A stretch of DNA of 40,811 bases from Chitinophagaceae bacterium (GCA_009885535.1 VFKL01000079.1:1-40811); one strand, 5' to 3'; positions 1 through 8,898 are shown, numbered from the stretch's first letter. The notes: generated from the letters alone by a model not told the origin. Made by a program: numbers and translations.

Positions 1-1
1 T

Positions 2-103
2 AATGGTTTTGCTATTTTAAGGTCTGTTGTTGATACATCTAAAAAATCAGGTCAAAACATTTTGAGTGCTTTAATGACCGTTGCTAAATTGGGGACTGAA
101 TAG
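2..103 (+). CDS. C-terminal fragment of a CDS, possibly IS66-type transposase (partial)
   Basis: The frame is open from the window edge to a TAG and gives the last 33 residues of a protein that begins outside the window. The tail, with FAILRSVVDTSKKSGQNIL, resembles the C-terminal pattern of many IS66-like DDE transposases (an RS-x-x-x-T-x-K-K-x-G-x-N-I helix). That comparison is from memory and the fragment is short. No terminal inverted repeat could be recognised in the 97 bases between the stop codon and the next gene. It could equally be the end of an unrelated gene. Confidence 0.4.
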   Translation, partial: NGFAILRSVVDTSKKSGQNILSALMTVAKLGTE

Positions 104-176
104 TTACAATAATTCAATTTTCGTAATTCTTTAATTGATAAATTAAAAAATTTAAAATTCCCCTAAAAAAAACTAA

Positions 177-188
177 TATTGCGCAATA
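177..188. repeat. 12-bp perfect palindrome upstream of the MBOAT gene
   Basis: TATTGCGCAATA is a perfect palindrome ending 12 bases before the MBOAT start codon. The G/C core stands out in a very A/T-rich spacer. It could be an operator or chance; no second copy was noticed in the window. Confidence 0.35.
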
Positions 189-200
189 ATTGAACTTACA

Positions 201-1649
201 ATGCTATTTAATTCTCTAAACTTTGCAATCTTCTTACCGATTGTATTCATCTTATATTGGTTTGTAACAAAAAGTAATTTAAAGGCTCAGAATATCTTAT
301 TACTCGCTTCAAGTTATTTCTTTTATGCATGTTGGGATTGGCGATTTATGTTTTTATTGGTGTTCTCAACAATTTTAGATTATTATACGGGAATTAAAAT
401 CTACGAATCAAACAACAAAAAAAGAAAACTGCTATGGTTGTGGATTAGTATCGGAATAAATTTGGGTTTTCTTGGAGTTTTTAAATATTACAACTTTTTT
501 GCTTCTTCTTTTGCTGATGCACTTTCCGTTTTTGGAATAAAAACAAATTTGAGTACATTACAAATTATGTTGCCAGTAGGTATTTCCTTTTATACTTTTC
601 ATGGATTATCATATGTTATAGATCTTTATAAAGATAGAATTAAACCTGAGCGAAATTTTATTGACTATTCCCTTTTTGTTAGTTTTTTTCCACTTCTTGT
701 GGCTGGCCCAATTGAAAGGGCAACACATCTTTTACCTCAGATTAAAAAAAGTAGAAATTTCGATTTGACTAAATCTATTGATGGGCTTAGACAAATATTA
801 TGGGGCTTATTTAAGAAAATAGTAATAGCTGATAATTGTGCAGAATTTGCAAATGAAATATTTAATAATTCAGCTCATTATTCAGGAAGCACATTATTAT
901 TAGGTGCAGTGTTTTTTACTTTTCAAATATATTGTGATTTCTCAGGTTACTCTGATATTGCATTAGGTACCGCTAGGCTGTTTGGAATTGATTTGTTGAG
1001 AAATTTTGCATTCCCATATTTTTCTAGAGATATTGCTGAGTTTTGGAGGAGATGGCATATTTCATTATCATCATGGTTTAAAGATTATCTCTACATTCCA
1101 TTAGGTGGCAGTAAAGGTGGAATGTGGGCAAAAATCCGTAATACATTTATTATTTTTATTGTTAGCGGTTTTTGGCATGGGGCTAATTGGACTTTCATTG
1201 TTTGGGGATTTCTAAATGCATTATTTATCATGCCTTCGATTATATTTAATACAAACAGAAACAATCTAAATATTGTTGCACAAGGGAGGTATTTACCTAC
1301 AATAAATGAATTTTTTGCCATTACAAAAACCTTTTTTTTAGCAGTACTTGCTTGGATTTTCTTTCGTGCTACTAATGTAACCCATGCGTTTGAAATACTG
1401 AGTAAAATATTTTCAAAATCAATAATTTCTGCACCAAGTTTTAAAGGTAGTGCCAATTCTTTCCCGATTCTTATTCTATTGGTAATATTTAATATTGTTG
1501 AATGGTTGGGCAGAGAACAACAATTTGCAATTGCTAATATGGGGCTAAATTGGAAAAGACCAATAAGGTGGGCTTTTTACTATGTAATAATATTTGCTAT
1601 TATTTATTTTGGAGGAAAAGAACAAAATTTTATTTATTTCCAATTTTAA
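201..1649 (+). CDS. MBOAT family O-acyltransferase (AlgI/DltB-like)
   Basis: This is a polytopic inner-membrane protein of 482 aa, the usual size for AlgI-type MBOAT enzymes, which pass acyl (usually acetyl) groups across the membrane to surface polymers. Family signatures are clear: WRRWHISLSSWFKDYLYIPLG near residue 290, followed by GFWHGANWTFIVWG, which carries the presumed catalytic histidine. The N-terminus (FNSLNFAIFLPIVFILYW) matches the family's usual start, supporting the ATG chosen. The next gene begins 7 bases after the stop and encodes an SGNH-like protein, so the two probably form an O-acetylation pair. The substrate is unknown; the polysaccharide made by the locus at the other end of the window is one possibility. 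Confidence 0.93.
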   Translation: MLFNSLNFAIFLPIVFILYWFVTKSNLKAQNILLLASSYFFYACWDWRFMFLLVFSTILDYYTGIKIYESNNKKRKLLWLWISIGINLGFLGVFKYYNFFASSFADALSVFGIKTNLSTLQIMLPVGISFYTFHGLSYVIDLYKDRIKPERNFIDYSLFVSFFPLLVAGPIERATHLLPQIKKSRNFDLTKSIDGLRQILWGLFKKIVIADNCAEFANEIFNNSAHYSGSTLLLGAVFFTFQIYCDFSGYSDIALGTARLFGIDLLRNFAFPYFSRDIAEFWRRWHISLSSWFKDYLYIPLGGSKGGMWAKIRNTFIIFIVSGFWHGANWTFIVWGFLNALFIMPSIIFNTNRNNLNIVAQGRYLPTINEFFAITKTFFLAVLAWIFFRATNVTHAFEILSKIFSKSIISAPSFKGSANSFPILILLVIFNIVEWLGREQQFAIANMGLNWKRPIRWAFYYVIIFAIIYFGGKEQNFIYFQF

Positions 1650-1655
1650 TTTTCA

Positions 1656-2561
1656 ATGAAAAAATTTCTCCTTACCATAACATATTTTATAATACCATTG
1701 TTGGTTTTATTTCTTTTTGTAGAATTCAAATTACGAACGATTAACAGTGAATATGAAAAAAAACAGAAAGGGTTGGTGGAAAAAAGTAGCGAAATTGAAA
1801 TCTTAATTCTTGGAAATTCTAGATCAGATAATGGTTTGAACCCTACATTTTTCAGCAAGCCTGCTTATAATTTGGCTTATGGATCTCAAACAATTTTGTA
1901 TGATAAACAATTGGTTTTAAAATATTTGCCCATTTTGAAGAAATTAAAACATGTTGTTTTAAGTTTAGATTATCACTCATTATCTTCAGGTTATTTGCAA
2001 GAAAGAGATTTTTTTTATTATCATTACTTTGATATAAATGTTAAGAACAAAAATTTTATTAAAGAAAAACTTTCATATTTTTTCTATGTATACACACCTA
2101 AAATTTCGATTACACTATTAAAAGAAAATAAAAATGTCAAAATGGTTAATGGTTGGTCTGGTCATGATTCATCAATCTCATCGCGATTAACAGAAAGATA
2201 TGGAAAAGAGCGAGCTCAAAGCTTTGATTTGGCAATTAATCAAAGTCGTAAAACAAAAGAATATATTGAAGTTCAAAAAGAATACGAAGATTTAATTCGT
2301 TTTTTGAATGAAAATAAAATTACGCCTATAATCACTACGGCGCCATGTAATAAGCCGTTTACTCAATTTTTAGACGAAAAAAACATTCAATACAATCTTG
2401 AGTTTATTCAAAAAATGAAAAGAAAATACAATTTAGTTTATCTTAATTCACTTAATGATTCAGCTTTCAATGTGTCTGATTTTTATAACAATGATCACTT
2501 AAATAAAAAAGGAGCAGAAAAGTACACGAAAAAAATTGACAGTTTGATAATTAAACAGTAA
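1656..2561 (+). CDS. SGNH/GDSL-like membrane-anchored protein, partner of the MBOAT gene
   Basis: The 301-aa protein starts with one hydrophobic segment (about residues 5-23), which would anchor it with the rest in the periplasm. The motif ILGNSRSDNG near residue 51 looks like an SGNH block I in which the nucleophilic serine follows GN. Near the C-terminus, NNDHLNKKGAEKY supplies a block-V-like Asp-x-x-His or Asp-His pair. Proteins of this kind (DltD, AlgX/AlgJ-like) accept or transfer the acyl group delivered by MBOAT proteins. The 7-base spacing to the MBOAT gene supports co-function. Sequence divergence elsewhere is high, so the exact subfamily is uncertain. Confidence 0.72.
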   Translation: MKKFLLTITYFIIPLLVLFLFVEFKLRTINSEYEKKQKGLVEKSSEIEILILGNSRSDNGLNPTFFSKPAYNLAYGSQTILYDKQLVLKYLPILKKLKHVVLSLDYHSLSSGYLQERDFFYYHYFDINVKNKNFIKEKLSYFFYVYTPKISITLLKENKNVKMVNGWSGHDSSISSRLTERYGKERAQSFDLAINQSRKTKEYIEVQKEYEDLIRFLNENKITPIITTAPCNKPFTQFLDEKNIQYNLEFIQKMKRKYNLVYLNSLNDSAFNVSDFYNNDHLNKKGAEKYTKKIDSLIIKQ

Positions 2562-2668
2562 AATAATTTCTACAGTTTAATTATCAATAAACTACGCTAA
2601 CCTTTTTGTTGGATTATAAAATAGTTGTTTGGTATTTAACCTCAAAAACCTCCCAAACCTCAACTCCT

Positions 2669-3211
2669 CTACTCCCCACCCCCCTTTTCTCCAACAAACC
2701 AATGTTCTTTGTTTTTAAATAAAACATTAAACGTGGTTAAAGTACCATAAATACGGGTGATGTATTGTTGAAGATTTACTTTTTCTTCATCACTTAAAAT
2801 TTTGTGTGCGTTGATTTGTTGTTCCATTACACGAAGTCTGTCTCTAAGCATTACAATTTTATGAAAGAATACATCCACAGGAACTTCCTTTGGTTTTTGA
2901 GATTTGTCTGCAGGTTGTAAGAGCATTACTCCACCTTTCCATTTATCGCCTAATGGTACAATTTCATTTACATCCGACCACATGCGAAGTATTTTTAAAA
3001 GCGAACGTTCTACATCCGAAATCGTTTCCAATTCTAGTGTAATATTTTCCGGGATGATTTCATCCATTTGCGGATCTGTTTTGTCAATTTCTTTTATACC
3101 CACATTTATAAAGGAAACCAAATACGTTGCATATTTTACGCCAACAATTACGCCTGGCCCATGTTGTGTATGTTGAAATCTTGTTCCAATCCCTAAATTC
3201 ATTTGATCCAT
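2669..3211 (-). CDS. Conserved hypothetical protein with a CarD/Tudor-like N-terminus
   Basis: This 180-aa soluble protein has no signal peptide. Residues about 7-50 (GTRFQHTQHGPGVIVGV, then a beta-rich stretch) resemble the small SH3/Tudor-like fold of CarD, Mfd and UvrD C-termini, which bind RNA polymerase. This is weak pattern similarity only. The rest is helical, with a charged segment around residues 120-160. The ATG start is preceded by a possible CAAAAATA (minus-strand TATTTTTG) -7 box about 23 bases away. It is convergent with the SGNH gene. I do not recognise a named family and assign no function. Confidence 0.75.
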   Translation of the reverse strand: MDQMNLGIGTRFQHTQHGPGVIVGVKYATYLVSFINVGIKEIDKTDPQMDEIIPENITLELETISDVERSLLKILRMWSDVNEIVPLGDKWKGGVMLLQPADKSQKPKEVPVDVFFHKIVMLRDRLRVMEQQINAHKILSDEEKVNLQQYITRIYGTLTTFNVLFKNKEHWFVGEKGGGE

Positions 3212-3258
3212 AATGATGTATTTAATTTTTTTTCAAAAATAATAGATTTTACGAAACC

Positions 3259-4149
3259 TTAATTTTTATTTTCAATGGGTTGAAGGTGATACCCTTTTTT
3301 TTGAAGCAATTGAATCAATCCTTGTTCACCAAAAAGATGACCAGCGCCAACAGCAACAAACAATGATGATTGGGGCATAAGTTGTTCAAATTGATTTACC
3401 CAATTCATATTTCTATTGTCGAGCAAATTTGCTTTCTGATTTTTAAACTCAGGATCAGTTTCAATCAGCTTAATAATTTCTATTGCATTTTGACTTCTGT
3501 AGCTATTCAGCAATTGTTCGAAATTGACTTTTTGTTTTTGAAAATCATCAATCAATTCCATTAAAGATTTGGCTTGCTCTTGATATGAAACATTGTCTAA
3601 TAATGCAGATTGAAGTTCAATTGTTTCAAGTCCCTTTATTTGCTTTTTGGCTTTTTTAGCTTCGAGCATGATTGCTTCTTCCAAAGAACCTGTTTGTTTG
3701 CAAGTCATCATCAACGGATAAAAAAGTGCTTGTAAAAAAGCAGGTTTCATATTGTCAAAAAAAGATAAACTCATTTTTAATGAATCTTTGAAAAATTTGC
3801 TTGCTCGATCATAATCTTTTTTTGACAGTAATTTACTTAACGATTCACCATCTTTCATTTGTATAAAATCCATTGCACCAAATGTATTCTTTGAATCACT
3901 CAGATCCATTTCCATTACCAACATATTGGCATTAGATAACGCATTCGTAAAGTTTTTAGAAAACACCATGTCTTCTTTACACATCAAATGAAACGTGCCA
4001 AATAAGTAACTTGGTTTTGATAATCCTTTACCCGAAACTTCCCACAATAAACTGTTGTCGTTTTTTTGATATGAAACTTCATTTGTTTGGGCGAAGCAAG
4101 ATGCGATTATCCCAAGAAAACTAAATAAAAATAATATTGATTTTTTCAT
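3259..4149 (-). CDS. TraB/GumN family protein, secreted
   Basis: The likely start is the internal ATG giving MKKSILFLFSFLGIIASCFAQ, a good signal peptide; the ORF track's first methionine is 8 codons upstream and would spoil it. The mature protein begins with a family-typical segment, LSKPSYLFGTFHLM, and ends with VAVGAGHLFGEQGLIQLLQKKGY. These are the two conserved histidine-containing motifs of the TraB/GumN (Tiki-like) fold. The length of about 296 aa is normal. Members are thought to be metal-dependent proteases or related hydrolases, but the bacterial role is mostly unknown. The product is probably periplasmic or exported. Confidence 0.88.
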   Translation of the reverse strand: MKKSILFLFSFLGIIASCFAQTNEVSYQKNDNSLLWEVSGKGLSKPSYLFGTFHLMCKEDMVFSKNFTNALSNANMLVMEMDLSDSKNTFGAMDFIQMKDGESLSKLLSKKDYDRASKFFKDSLKMSLSFFDNMKPAFLQALFYPLMMTCKQTGSLEEAIMLEAKKAKKQIKGLETIELQSALLDNVSYQEQAKSLMELIDDFQKQKVNFEQLLNSYRSQNAIEIIKLIETDPEFKNQKANLLDNRNMNWVNQFEQLMPQSSLFVAVGAGHLFGEQGLIQLLQKKGYHLQPIENKN

Positions 4150-4159
4150 GATAATGATT

Positions 4160-4192
4160 AAGTGAAAATTCAAAATTTAAAAGTCAAAAAAG
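4160..4192 (+). repeat. AAAAGT-type low-complexity repeat, copy 1
   Basis: GTGAAAATTCAAAATTTAAAAGTCAAAAAAG is a diverged member of the purine-rich repeat seen at several places in the window. It sits just upstream of the TraB/GumN start, on the opposite strand. Confidence 0.5.
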
Positions 4193-4250
4193 CCCATTTT
4201 TTCTTATCCATTTTATATTTTTCATTTTTCACCCGCAACGGCGTGCAAGT

Positions 4251-4299
4251 TTTCACTTTTTACTTTTTACTTTTTAATTTTTACTTTTTACTTTTCAAT
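4251..4299 (-). repeat. AAAAGTA heptamer array, copy 2, overlapping the ubiD stop codon
   Basis: Read on the minus strand this is a run of AAAAGTA/AAAAGTG units beginning with the last codon and the TAA stop of the UbiD-family gene. The stop codon itself is formed by the first repeat unit (GAAAAGTAAAAAGT). Confidence 0.7.
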
Positions 4300-6135
4300 T
4301 TGATACAAAGCCCCACCTTTTATAAAATGCTTGTTTATTTTTTCTTCAACTTTCGAATCTACTTCTACTGGTGGCGCATGATGAGGCTTAATTCTGGCAT
4401 CTATGATTAATGGGCCTTTACAACCCCAATGTTTATTTTCAACAAATGCATGTATACCATGAATATCATGAGATGGATTGCAACGCGTAAATGTAACCCA
4501 AAGGAAGTTGTTTAAAGTTTTGGATACAAAATCAGCATCATCACACAAAACAATTAATGCGATTTCTGAATCATCATTGGATGAATTTGAAAAGGATAAT
4601 TTTGAGTTTAAAATGGCTAATTCGGATTCTATTTGCTGATTATTTTTATATGCACCCATTTCAATGGCAACCACACCAGGCATGGCTATTTTACATTTAT
4701 ATGCTTCTTGCAATGCTTGAAATTGCTGAGGAATTTCATTCGCTAATTTTCTAATAATTTCTCCATAAGCGGCAATCACCACTTTGCTTCCACTGTTTAA
4801 AGATTCACCAGAATAATCGAGTGTATCAATCGTTGTTTTGGTATAAAAATGTACGTCTCTATCCCAATGAACCCTTTCCAGCAAAAACTCAAAATATTTT
4901 TTTATGTCCTTAGTACTTAATTTGTTTTGTTCATCAGCAGTAATGAATAAAAACTTTGCCAAACTTAATTGTCCGGTGCCCAACATTCTATTGGCAATAG
5001 TAAGTAACTCTGCGGGTTGTTTTGTAGGCATGTAAGGCGTATATCTTTCGCTACCAATGGCTATCAGCAATGGATGTACGCCGGCTGCATCAACTGCGTT
5101 TAATTCCTTTAACCCCGGAACCTCATGTTGTATGGCATCTCCAGTTATTTCATGGATCAATTCTCCAAAGCTAGTATCTTCTTGTGGTGGTCGACCTACA
5201 ACGGTAAATGGCCAAATCGCATTTTTACGTGCATATACTTTATGGACACGCATCAATGGAAAATCGTGCTTTAAACTATAATAGCCCAAATGGTCGCCAA
5301 ATGGACCTTCGGGTTTATTTTCTTCGGGATAAACTTCGCCAGTGATGACAAAATCAGCGTCGGTGCTGATGCAAAATCCGTCTTTGTAGGCATATCGAAA
5401 TCTTCTTCCGCCCAAAACTCCAGCAAAAGACAATTCACTCATTCCTTCGGGAAGTGGCATTACTGCCGAAACGGTGTGTGCTGGAGGCCCGCCAACGAAT
5501 ACGCTTACTTTTAAAGGTTGATTTTTTTTATTAGCAACAGTTTGATGTATTCCTATGCCTCTATGCAGTTGATAATGTAACCCAATTTCTGTGTCTTTTT
5601 GATAATCATTGCCATTCAACTGAATGCGATACATGCCGAGGTTAGATTTTCTTATTCCGGGATGATTCATATCTTCTGAATATACCTGAGGCAAGGTTAC
5701 AAATGCGCCTCCATCCATTGGCCAATGCTGGATTAGAGGCAAGTCGCTTATTTTAATTTCACTAAATAATGCAGGTTTGAAAATGGGGTTTTTAAATGGA
5801 ATTGATTTCGTGGCTGCAAATGCTGCAGACAAAGATTCTAATGGATTCTTTAATGCAGATAATGGATCATTTTTAAGTTGAATCAAACGCTCCACCGTTT
5901 TCAATTGATGTCTAAAAATGAATCTGCTTCTTTCAATGGTGCTAAAAATATTGGATGCAGCTCTGAAATTTGAGCCTTTTACATTTTCAAAAAGTAAAGC
6001 CGGTCCCTTTGATTGATAAACCCTCAAATGAATAGCGGCCATTTCTAAATAGGGATCAACAACTTCTTTAATGCGGATAAGTTGGCCATTTTTTTCTAAG
6101 TCAATCAAACATTGTTCCAATGATGCATAGGCCAT
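4288..6135 (-). CDS. ubiD: UbiD family decarboxylase (prenylated-FMN dependent, menaquinone-type)
   Basis: The 615-aa protein matches the longer UbiD form common in Bacteroidota. Seen motifs include GMYRIQLNG (family arginine), FVGGPPAHTVSAVMPLPEGMSE, and DFVITGEVYPEENKPEGPFGDHLGYY, which contains the glutamates and the PEGPFGDH signature that bind prenylated FMN and metal. UbiD enzymes decarboxylate aromatic or alpha,beta-unsaturated acids. In this phylum the likely role is a decarboxylation in menaquinone synthesis, but that is inference. The UbiX prenyltransferase that makes the cofactor is not in the window. The downstream DUF6089 gene is probably unrelated in function. The stop codon lies in a heptamer repeat. 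Confidence 0.92.
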   Translation of the reverse strand: MAYASLEQCLIDLEKNGQLIRIKEVVDPYLEMAAIHLRVYQSKGPALLFENVKGSNFRAASNIFSTIERSRFIFRHQLKTVERLIQLKNDPLSALKNPLESLSAAFAATKSIPFKNPIFKPALFSEIKISDLPLIQHWPMDGGAFVTLPQVYSEDMNHPGIRKSNLGMYRIQLNGNDYQKDTEIGLHYQLHRGIGIHQTVANKKNQPLKVSVFVGGPPAHTVSAVMPLPEGMSELSFAGVLGGRRFRYAYKDGFCISTDADFVITGEVYPEENKPEGPFGDHLGYYSLKHDFPLMRVHKVYARKNAIWPFTVVGRPPQEDTSFGELIHEITGDAIQHEVPGLKELNAVDAAGVHPLLIAIGSERYTPYMPTKQPAELLTIANRMLGTGQLSLAKFLFITADEQNKLSTKDIKKYFEFLLERVHWDRDVHFYTKTTIDTLDYSGESLNSGSKVVIAAYGEIIRKLANEIPQQFQALQEAYKCKIAMPGVVAIEMGAYKNNQQIESELAILNSKLSFSNSSNDDSEIALIVLCDDADFVSKTLNNFLWVTFTRCNPSHDIHGIHAFVENKHWGCKGPLIIDARIKPHHAPPVEVDSKVEEKINKHFIKGGALYQIEK

Positions 6136-6159
6136 TTGGGAAATTTTTATAAATGAAGT

Positions 6160-7011
6160 TTACAATTCAGGACAATTATATAAATGCTTTACTTTTTTAT
6201 ACCGCATTGTTTTGTCTTTACCTTTTGAATCTAATAAAAAGCTACAAGTTAATCCAGAAAAATAATAAAAATCTTTGTTGTTTGGATTACCCCTCACTGT
6301 ACCTGTTTGTGGATAAATCTCTCCATTATACAATTGATTTCCCTTGTAAGCCATATCTACAGCTATTTGTCCTCTATTACGAAACAATAAATCTTTATCA
6401 ACGTATTTGCCACTAACATCATCAAGATAATCCGTATTAGTGATGCGCAATCCTATTGAATATTTTAAACGTATTTTTTTATTTAAAAAAAACTGAACTC
6501 CACCACCAAAAGGAATGCACCAACTTGTTAAAGCATATTTTTCTTTGCCGGAAATGAAACCTTGACCCTCTGTACTCAAATCAGATAAATAAATGCGTGT
6601 ATCGCTTGAACCAACATTTACATAAGGATCAAATGCAAAATAACCTACACCTACATAAACAAAAGGTGTGGCATTATGTTCGTATAAATTAAAAAGATTG
6701 TATTCTAATTCTAAATCAAACTCGTAGATATCTGAATTGAAACTGAGGTTTCGTTTGAAATTGTTTTTATTGAAATGATCATTCGCGTAAAGTTTACCCG
6801 AAAAAAAAACAAGGTTTGTAAAAATGCGGTTTGTGCATTCGAAATTGAATCCCACACCTTTTACTGCTTTTGCTGTTTTTGGTAGAAAAACAGACTCTTG
6901 TAAATCGCCTTGATAATTAGAACCGCCCAAAAAGATACTGGTGTATAATTTTTGGGCGGAAATCTTATTTGAAAGAATTAAACAAATCAATACTATTAAA
7001 CATTTTTTCAT
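6160..7011 (-). CDS. DUF6089 family outer-membrane beta-barrel-like protein
   Basis: The preferred start is the internal ATG giving MKKCLIVLICLILSNKISAQ, a clean signal peptide ending in an SAQ cleavage site; the longer ORF adds nine residues of no value. The family pattern is evident: GGSNYQGDL just after the signal peptide, TPFVYVGVGYFAF in the middle, STEGQG, a PFGGGVQ segment, and TDYLDDVSGKYVD near residue 210. These are landmarks of DUF6089 proteins, which are predicted membrane beta-barrels of Bacteroidota with unknown function. It lies 44 bases downstream of pdhB and may be read from the same promoter. Confidence 0.82.
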   Translation of the reverse strand: MKKCLIVLICLILSNKISAQKLYTSIFLGGSNYQGDLQESVFLPKTAKAVKGVGFNFECTNRIFTNLVFFSGKLYANDHFNKNNFKRNLSFNSDIYEFDLELEYNLFNLYEHNATPFVYVGVGYFAFDPYVNVGSSDTRIYLSDLSTEGQGFISGKEKYALTSWCIPFGGGVQFFLNKKIRLKYSIGLRITNTDYLDDVSGKYVDKDLLFRNRGQIAVDMAYKGNQLYNGEIYPQTGTVRGNPNNKDFYYFSGLTCSFLLDSKGKDKTMRYKKVKHLYNCPEL

Positions 7012-7055
7012 GTTATTGATTTCGTAAAAAAAAATCAAGCTTAAAATCGCAGTCT

Positions 7056-8039
7056 TTATTTCTTAATATACATCACTTCTTTTATCAACTTTACCGTTCT
7101 TTCAATATCTGGTAAATACGCGGAAACTAAATTTGGCGCATAATGCATTGGCGCATCAGCAGATGTAATTCTTCGAATTGGCGCATCCAAATAATCGAAT
7201 CCTTCTTTTTGTATTCTATACGTAATTTCAGATGATATTGAAGCAAATGGCCATTGTTCTTCAACAATTACCAAGCGATTTGTTTTTTTAACGCTTTCTA
7301 AAATAGTGAACCAATCCAACGGACGAATGGTTCTTAAATCAATTACTTCTGCGCTGATGTTTTCTTTTTGTAATTCTTCCGCAGCACCTAGTGCTACTTT
7401 CATCATTTTATTAAATGAAACAATGGTTACATCATGTCCTACCCTTGCCACATTTGCTTTTCCGATTGGAATTAAATATTCAGTTTCAGGTACTTCACCT
7501 TTTTCACCGTACATTAATTCACTTTCCATAAATACAACCGGATCATTATCTCTAATGGCAGATTTTAATAAACCTTTTGCATCGTATGGATTACTTACTG
7601 ATATTACTTTTAATCCAGGAATATTGGCATACATGCTTTCAAATGAAGTAGAATGTTGCGCACCCAATTGACCCGCACTTCCATTAGCACCTCTAAATAC
7701 AATCGGACAACCTACTTGTCCACCACTCATTGCCAACATTTTAGAAGCCGTATTTAAAATTTGATCCAATGCCAAAACAGCAAAGTTCCAAGTCATAAAC
7801 TCTACTATTGGACGTAACCCATTTTGTGCTGCACCTACTGCAATAGCCGTAAATCCAAGCTCTGCAATTGGTGTATCAATTACTCTTTTTTCACCAAATT
7901 CTTCAAGCATCCCTTGACTCACTTTATAAGCGCCATTATATTCAGCAACTTCTTCACCCATTAAAAACACATTTTCATCTAATCTCATTTCCTCTTGCAT
8001 TGCTTCTCTTAATGCTTCTCTAAAGGCAATTTGTCTCAT
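7056..8039 (-). CDS. pdhB: Pyruvate dehydrogenase E1 component, beta subunit
   Basis: The 327-aa protein is full length for a transketolase-like E1 beta subunit. It begins MRQIAFREALREAMQEEM, and carries FLMGEEVAEYNGAYKVSQGM and VIDTPIAELGFTAIAVGAA, which line the thiamine diphosphate site. The C-terminal transketolase domain includes DLRTIRPLD and VEEQWPFASISSEI. It pairs with an E1 alpha subunit to convert pyruvate to acetyl groups on E2 lipoyl arms. No E1 alpha, E2 or E3 gene is nearby, so the complex is encoded at several loci, as is common in this phylum. A branched-chain 2-oxoacid specificity is less likely but not excluded. Confidence 0.93.
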   Translation of the reverse strand: MRQIAFREALREAMQEEMRLDENVFLMGEEVAEYNGAYKVSQGMLEEFGEKRVIDTPIAELGFTAIAVGAAQNGLRPIVEFMTWNFAVLALDQILNTASKMLAMSGGQVGCPIVFRGANGSAGQLGAQHSTSFESMYANIPGLKVISVSNPYDAKGLLKSAIRDNDPVVFMESELMYGEKGEVPETEYLIPIGKANVARVGHDVTIVSFNKMMKVALGAAEELQKENISAEVIDLRTIRPLDWFTILESVKKTNRLVIVEEQWPFASISSEITYRIQKEGFDYLDAPIRRITSADAPMHYAPNLVSAYLPDIERTVKLIKEVMYIKK

Positions 8040-8079
8040 GCTAATTTGATTTTTAGTATAGAAAATTAAATATTGTTGG

Positions 8080-8111
8080 CAAATTTATTCTATCATTGTC
8101 ACACAAACAAA
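8080..8111 (-). promoter_or_regulatory. Candidate Bacteroidota sigma promoter for pdhB
   Basis: On the minus strand a TTTG (8108-8111) is followed 20 bases later by TAAATTTG (8080-8087), matching the TTG...TAnnTTTG consensus of Bacteroidota housekeeping promoters. Transcription would start about 34 bases upstream of the pdhB ATG. Confidence 0.5.
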
Positions 8112-8222
8112 TAGTTGAGTAAATGATTGTGAAAATTAAAAATAAAGTACACAATTATTGAATAAATTTCAGAAACAGTAGAAAAATTATAAAAAATCGA
8201 ATAGAAATGATGTTAAATTCGA

Positions 8223-8250
8223 GATACTGGATACTGGATACTGGATGCGA
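8223..8250. repeat. GATACTG heptamer tandem repeat
   Basis: Three exact GATACTG units (8223-8243) are followed by a diverged GATGCGA. It sits in the 560-bp spacer between pdhB and the small membrane protein gene. The rest of that spacer shows no supportable gene apart from the promoter and the AAAAGTA-type stretch listed separately. Confidence 0.75.
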
Positions 8251-8311
8251 GATTCTAGGTTCAACTTTAATCACTTGTTGTAAAAAATAAACCCCAACCC
8301 ATAAATTACAA

Positions 8312-8341
8312 ACTTTTCACTATTTACTTTTACTTTTTAAT
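8312..8341 (-). repeat. AAAAGTA-type repeat, copy 3
   Basis: ACTTTTCACTATTTACTTTT and following bases read on the minus strand as AAAAGTAAAAGTAAATAGTGAAAAG, the same degenerate heptamer family as the arrays near other genes. It is intergenic and not next to a stop codon. Confidence 0.5.
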
Positions 8342-8601
8342 CTCATCTCCAATTCCATCATTAGTCATTTTTAAAAATACTATTATCGTTTACTTTTAAC
8401 CCAGATTTTGCAGTTGGAATCGTGATGAAAGGGAAAAAGGCAATAAAGACGCGTGTTTGAGCCGATTTTCTGGTCGAGAACATATTGGAATATGATAAGA
8501 TAAAAAAGTCAAGCAAACGCTTGTATTTGCAGCATTTTTTTCTTGTAATAGATTTCAACTGAAAAATATGGGTTTAATCAAATAAATTAAACGACAATAA
8601 A

Positions 8602-8751
8602 ATGGGAAATCTGCTTTACACAATTACAACCATACTCGTTATTCTTTGGGCTATTGGCTTTATTGGTTTTCACCTAGGTGGGCTAATACATATACTTTTA
8701 GTGTTCGCGATTGTTGTTATTCTATTAAGAGTAATAAAAAGGTTCAACTAA
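8602..8751 (+). CDS. lmo0937 family (DUF5670-like) small membrane protein
   Basis: This 49-aa gene is absent from the ORF track. Translation from ATGGGAAAT gives MGNLLYTITTILVILWAIGF, followed by a glycine-histidine-glycine turn (HLGGLIHILL) and a second hydrophobic segment ending in RVIKRFN. Two short transmembrane helices joined by a G-x-H-x-G-G-x-I-H turn match the lmo0937 family of tiny membrane proteins, often seen near stress-response genes. No strong Shine-Dalgarno is visible, which is normal for this phylum. The SYLF protein gene follows 147 bases downstream in the same direction. Function is unknown. Confidence 0.85.
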   Translation: MGNLLYTITTILVILWAIGFIGFHLGGLIHILLVFAIVVILLRVIKRFN

Positions 8752-8898
8752 AATTTAAGAAGCTAATTTTTACGAGTGGGTATTTTTAATAGCACATTGC
8801 AATTGACCCAATTAGTAACCAAATCGGCATTTTGCTAAAAATAGCGAACTAAATGGCGATTAAAAAATTTATACTACATAACATCAAAATCAAAATTT

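Noticed and set aside
1091-1456. 121-aa ORF antisense to the MBOAT gene
   Set aside because: Lies wholly within a well-supported gene on the other strand; its sequence is the reverse of conserved MBOAT motifs.
7306-7671. 121-aa ORF antisense to pdhB
   Set aside because: A shadow of a highly conserved enzyme gene, with no independent evidence.
8223-8250. GATACTG repeats considered as a CRISPR or iteron array
   Set aside because: Units are only 7 bases, contiguous and three in number, with no spacers and no replication gene nearby.
8361-8558. 65-aa minus-strand ORF in the pdhB spacer
   Set aside because: Basic and low in complexity, with no recognisable motif or supporting context; treated as non-coding.
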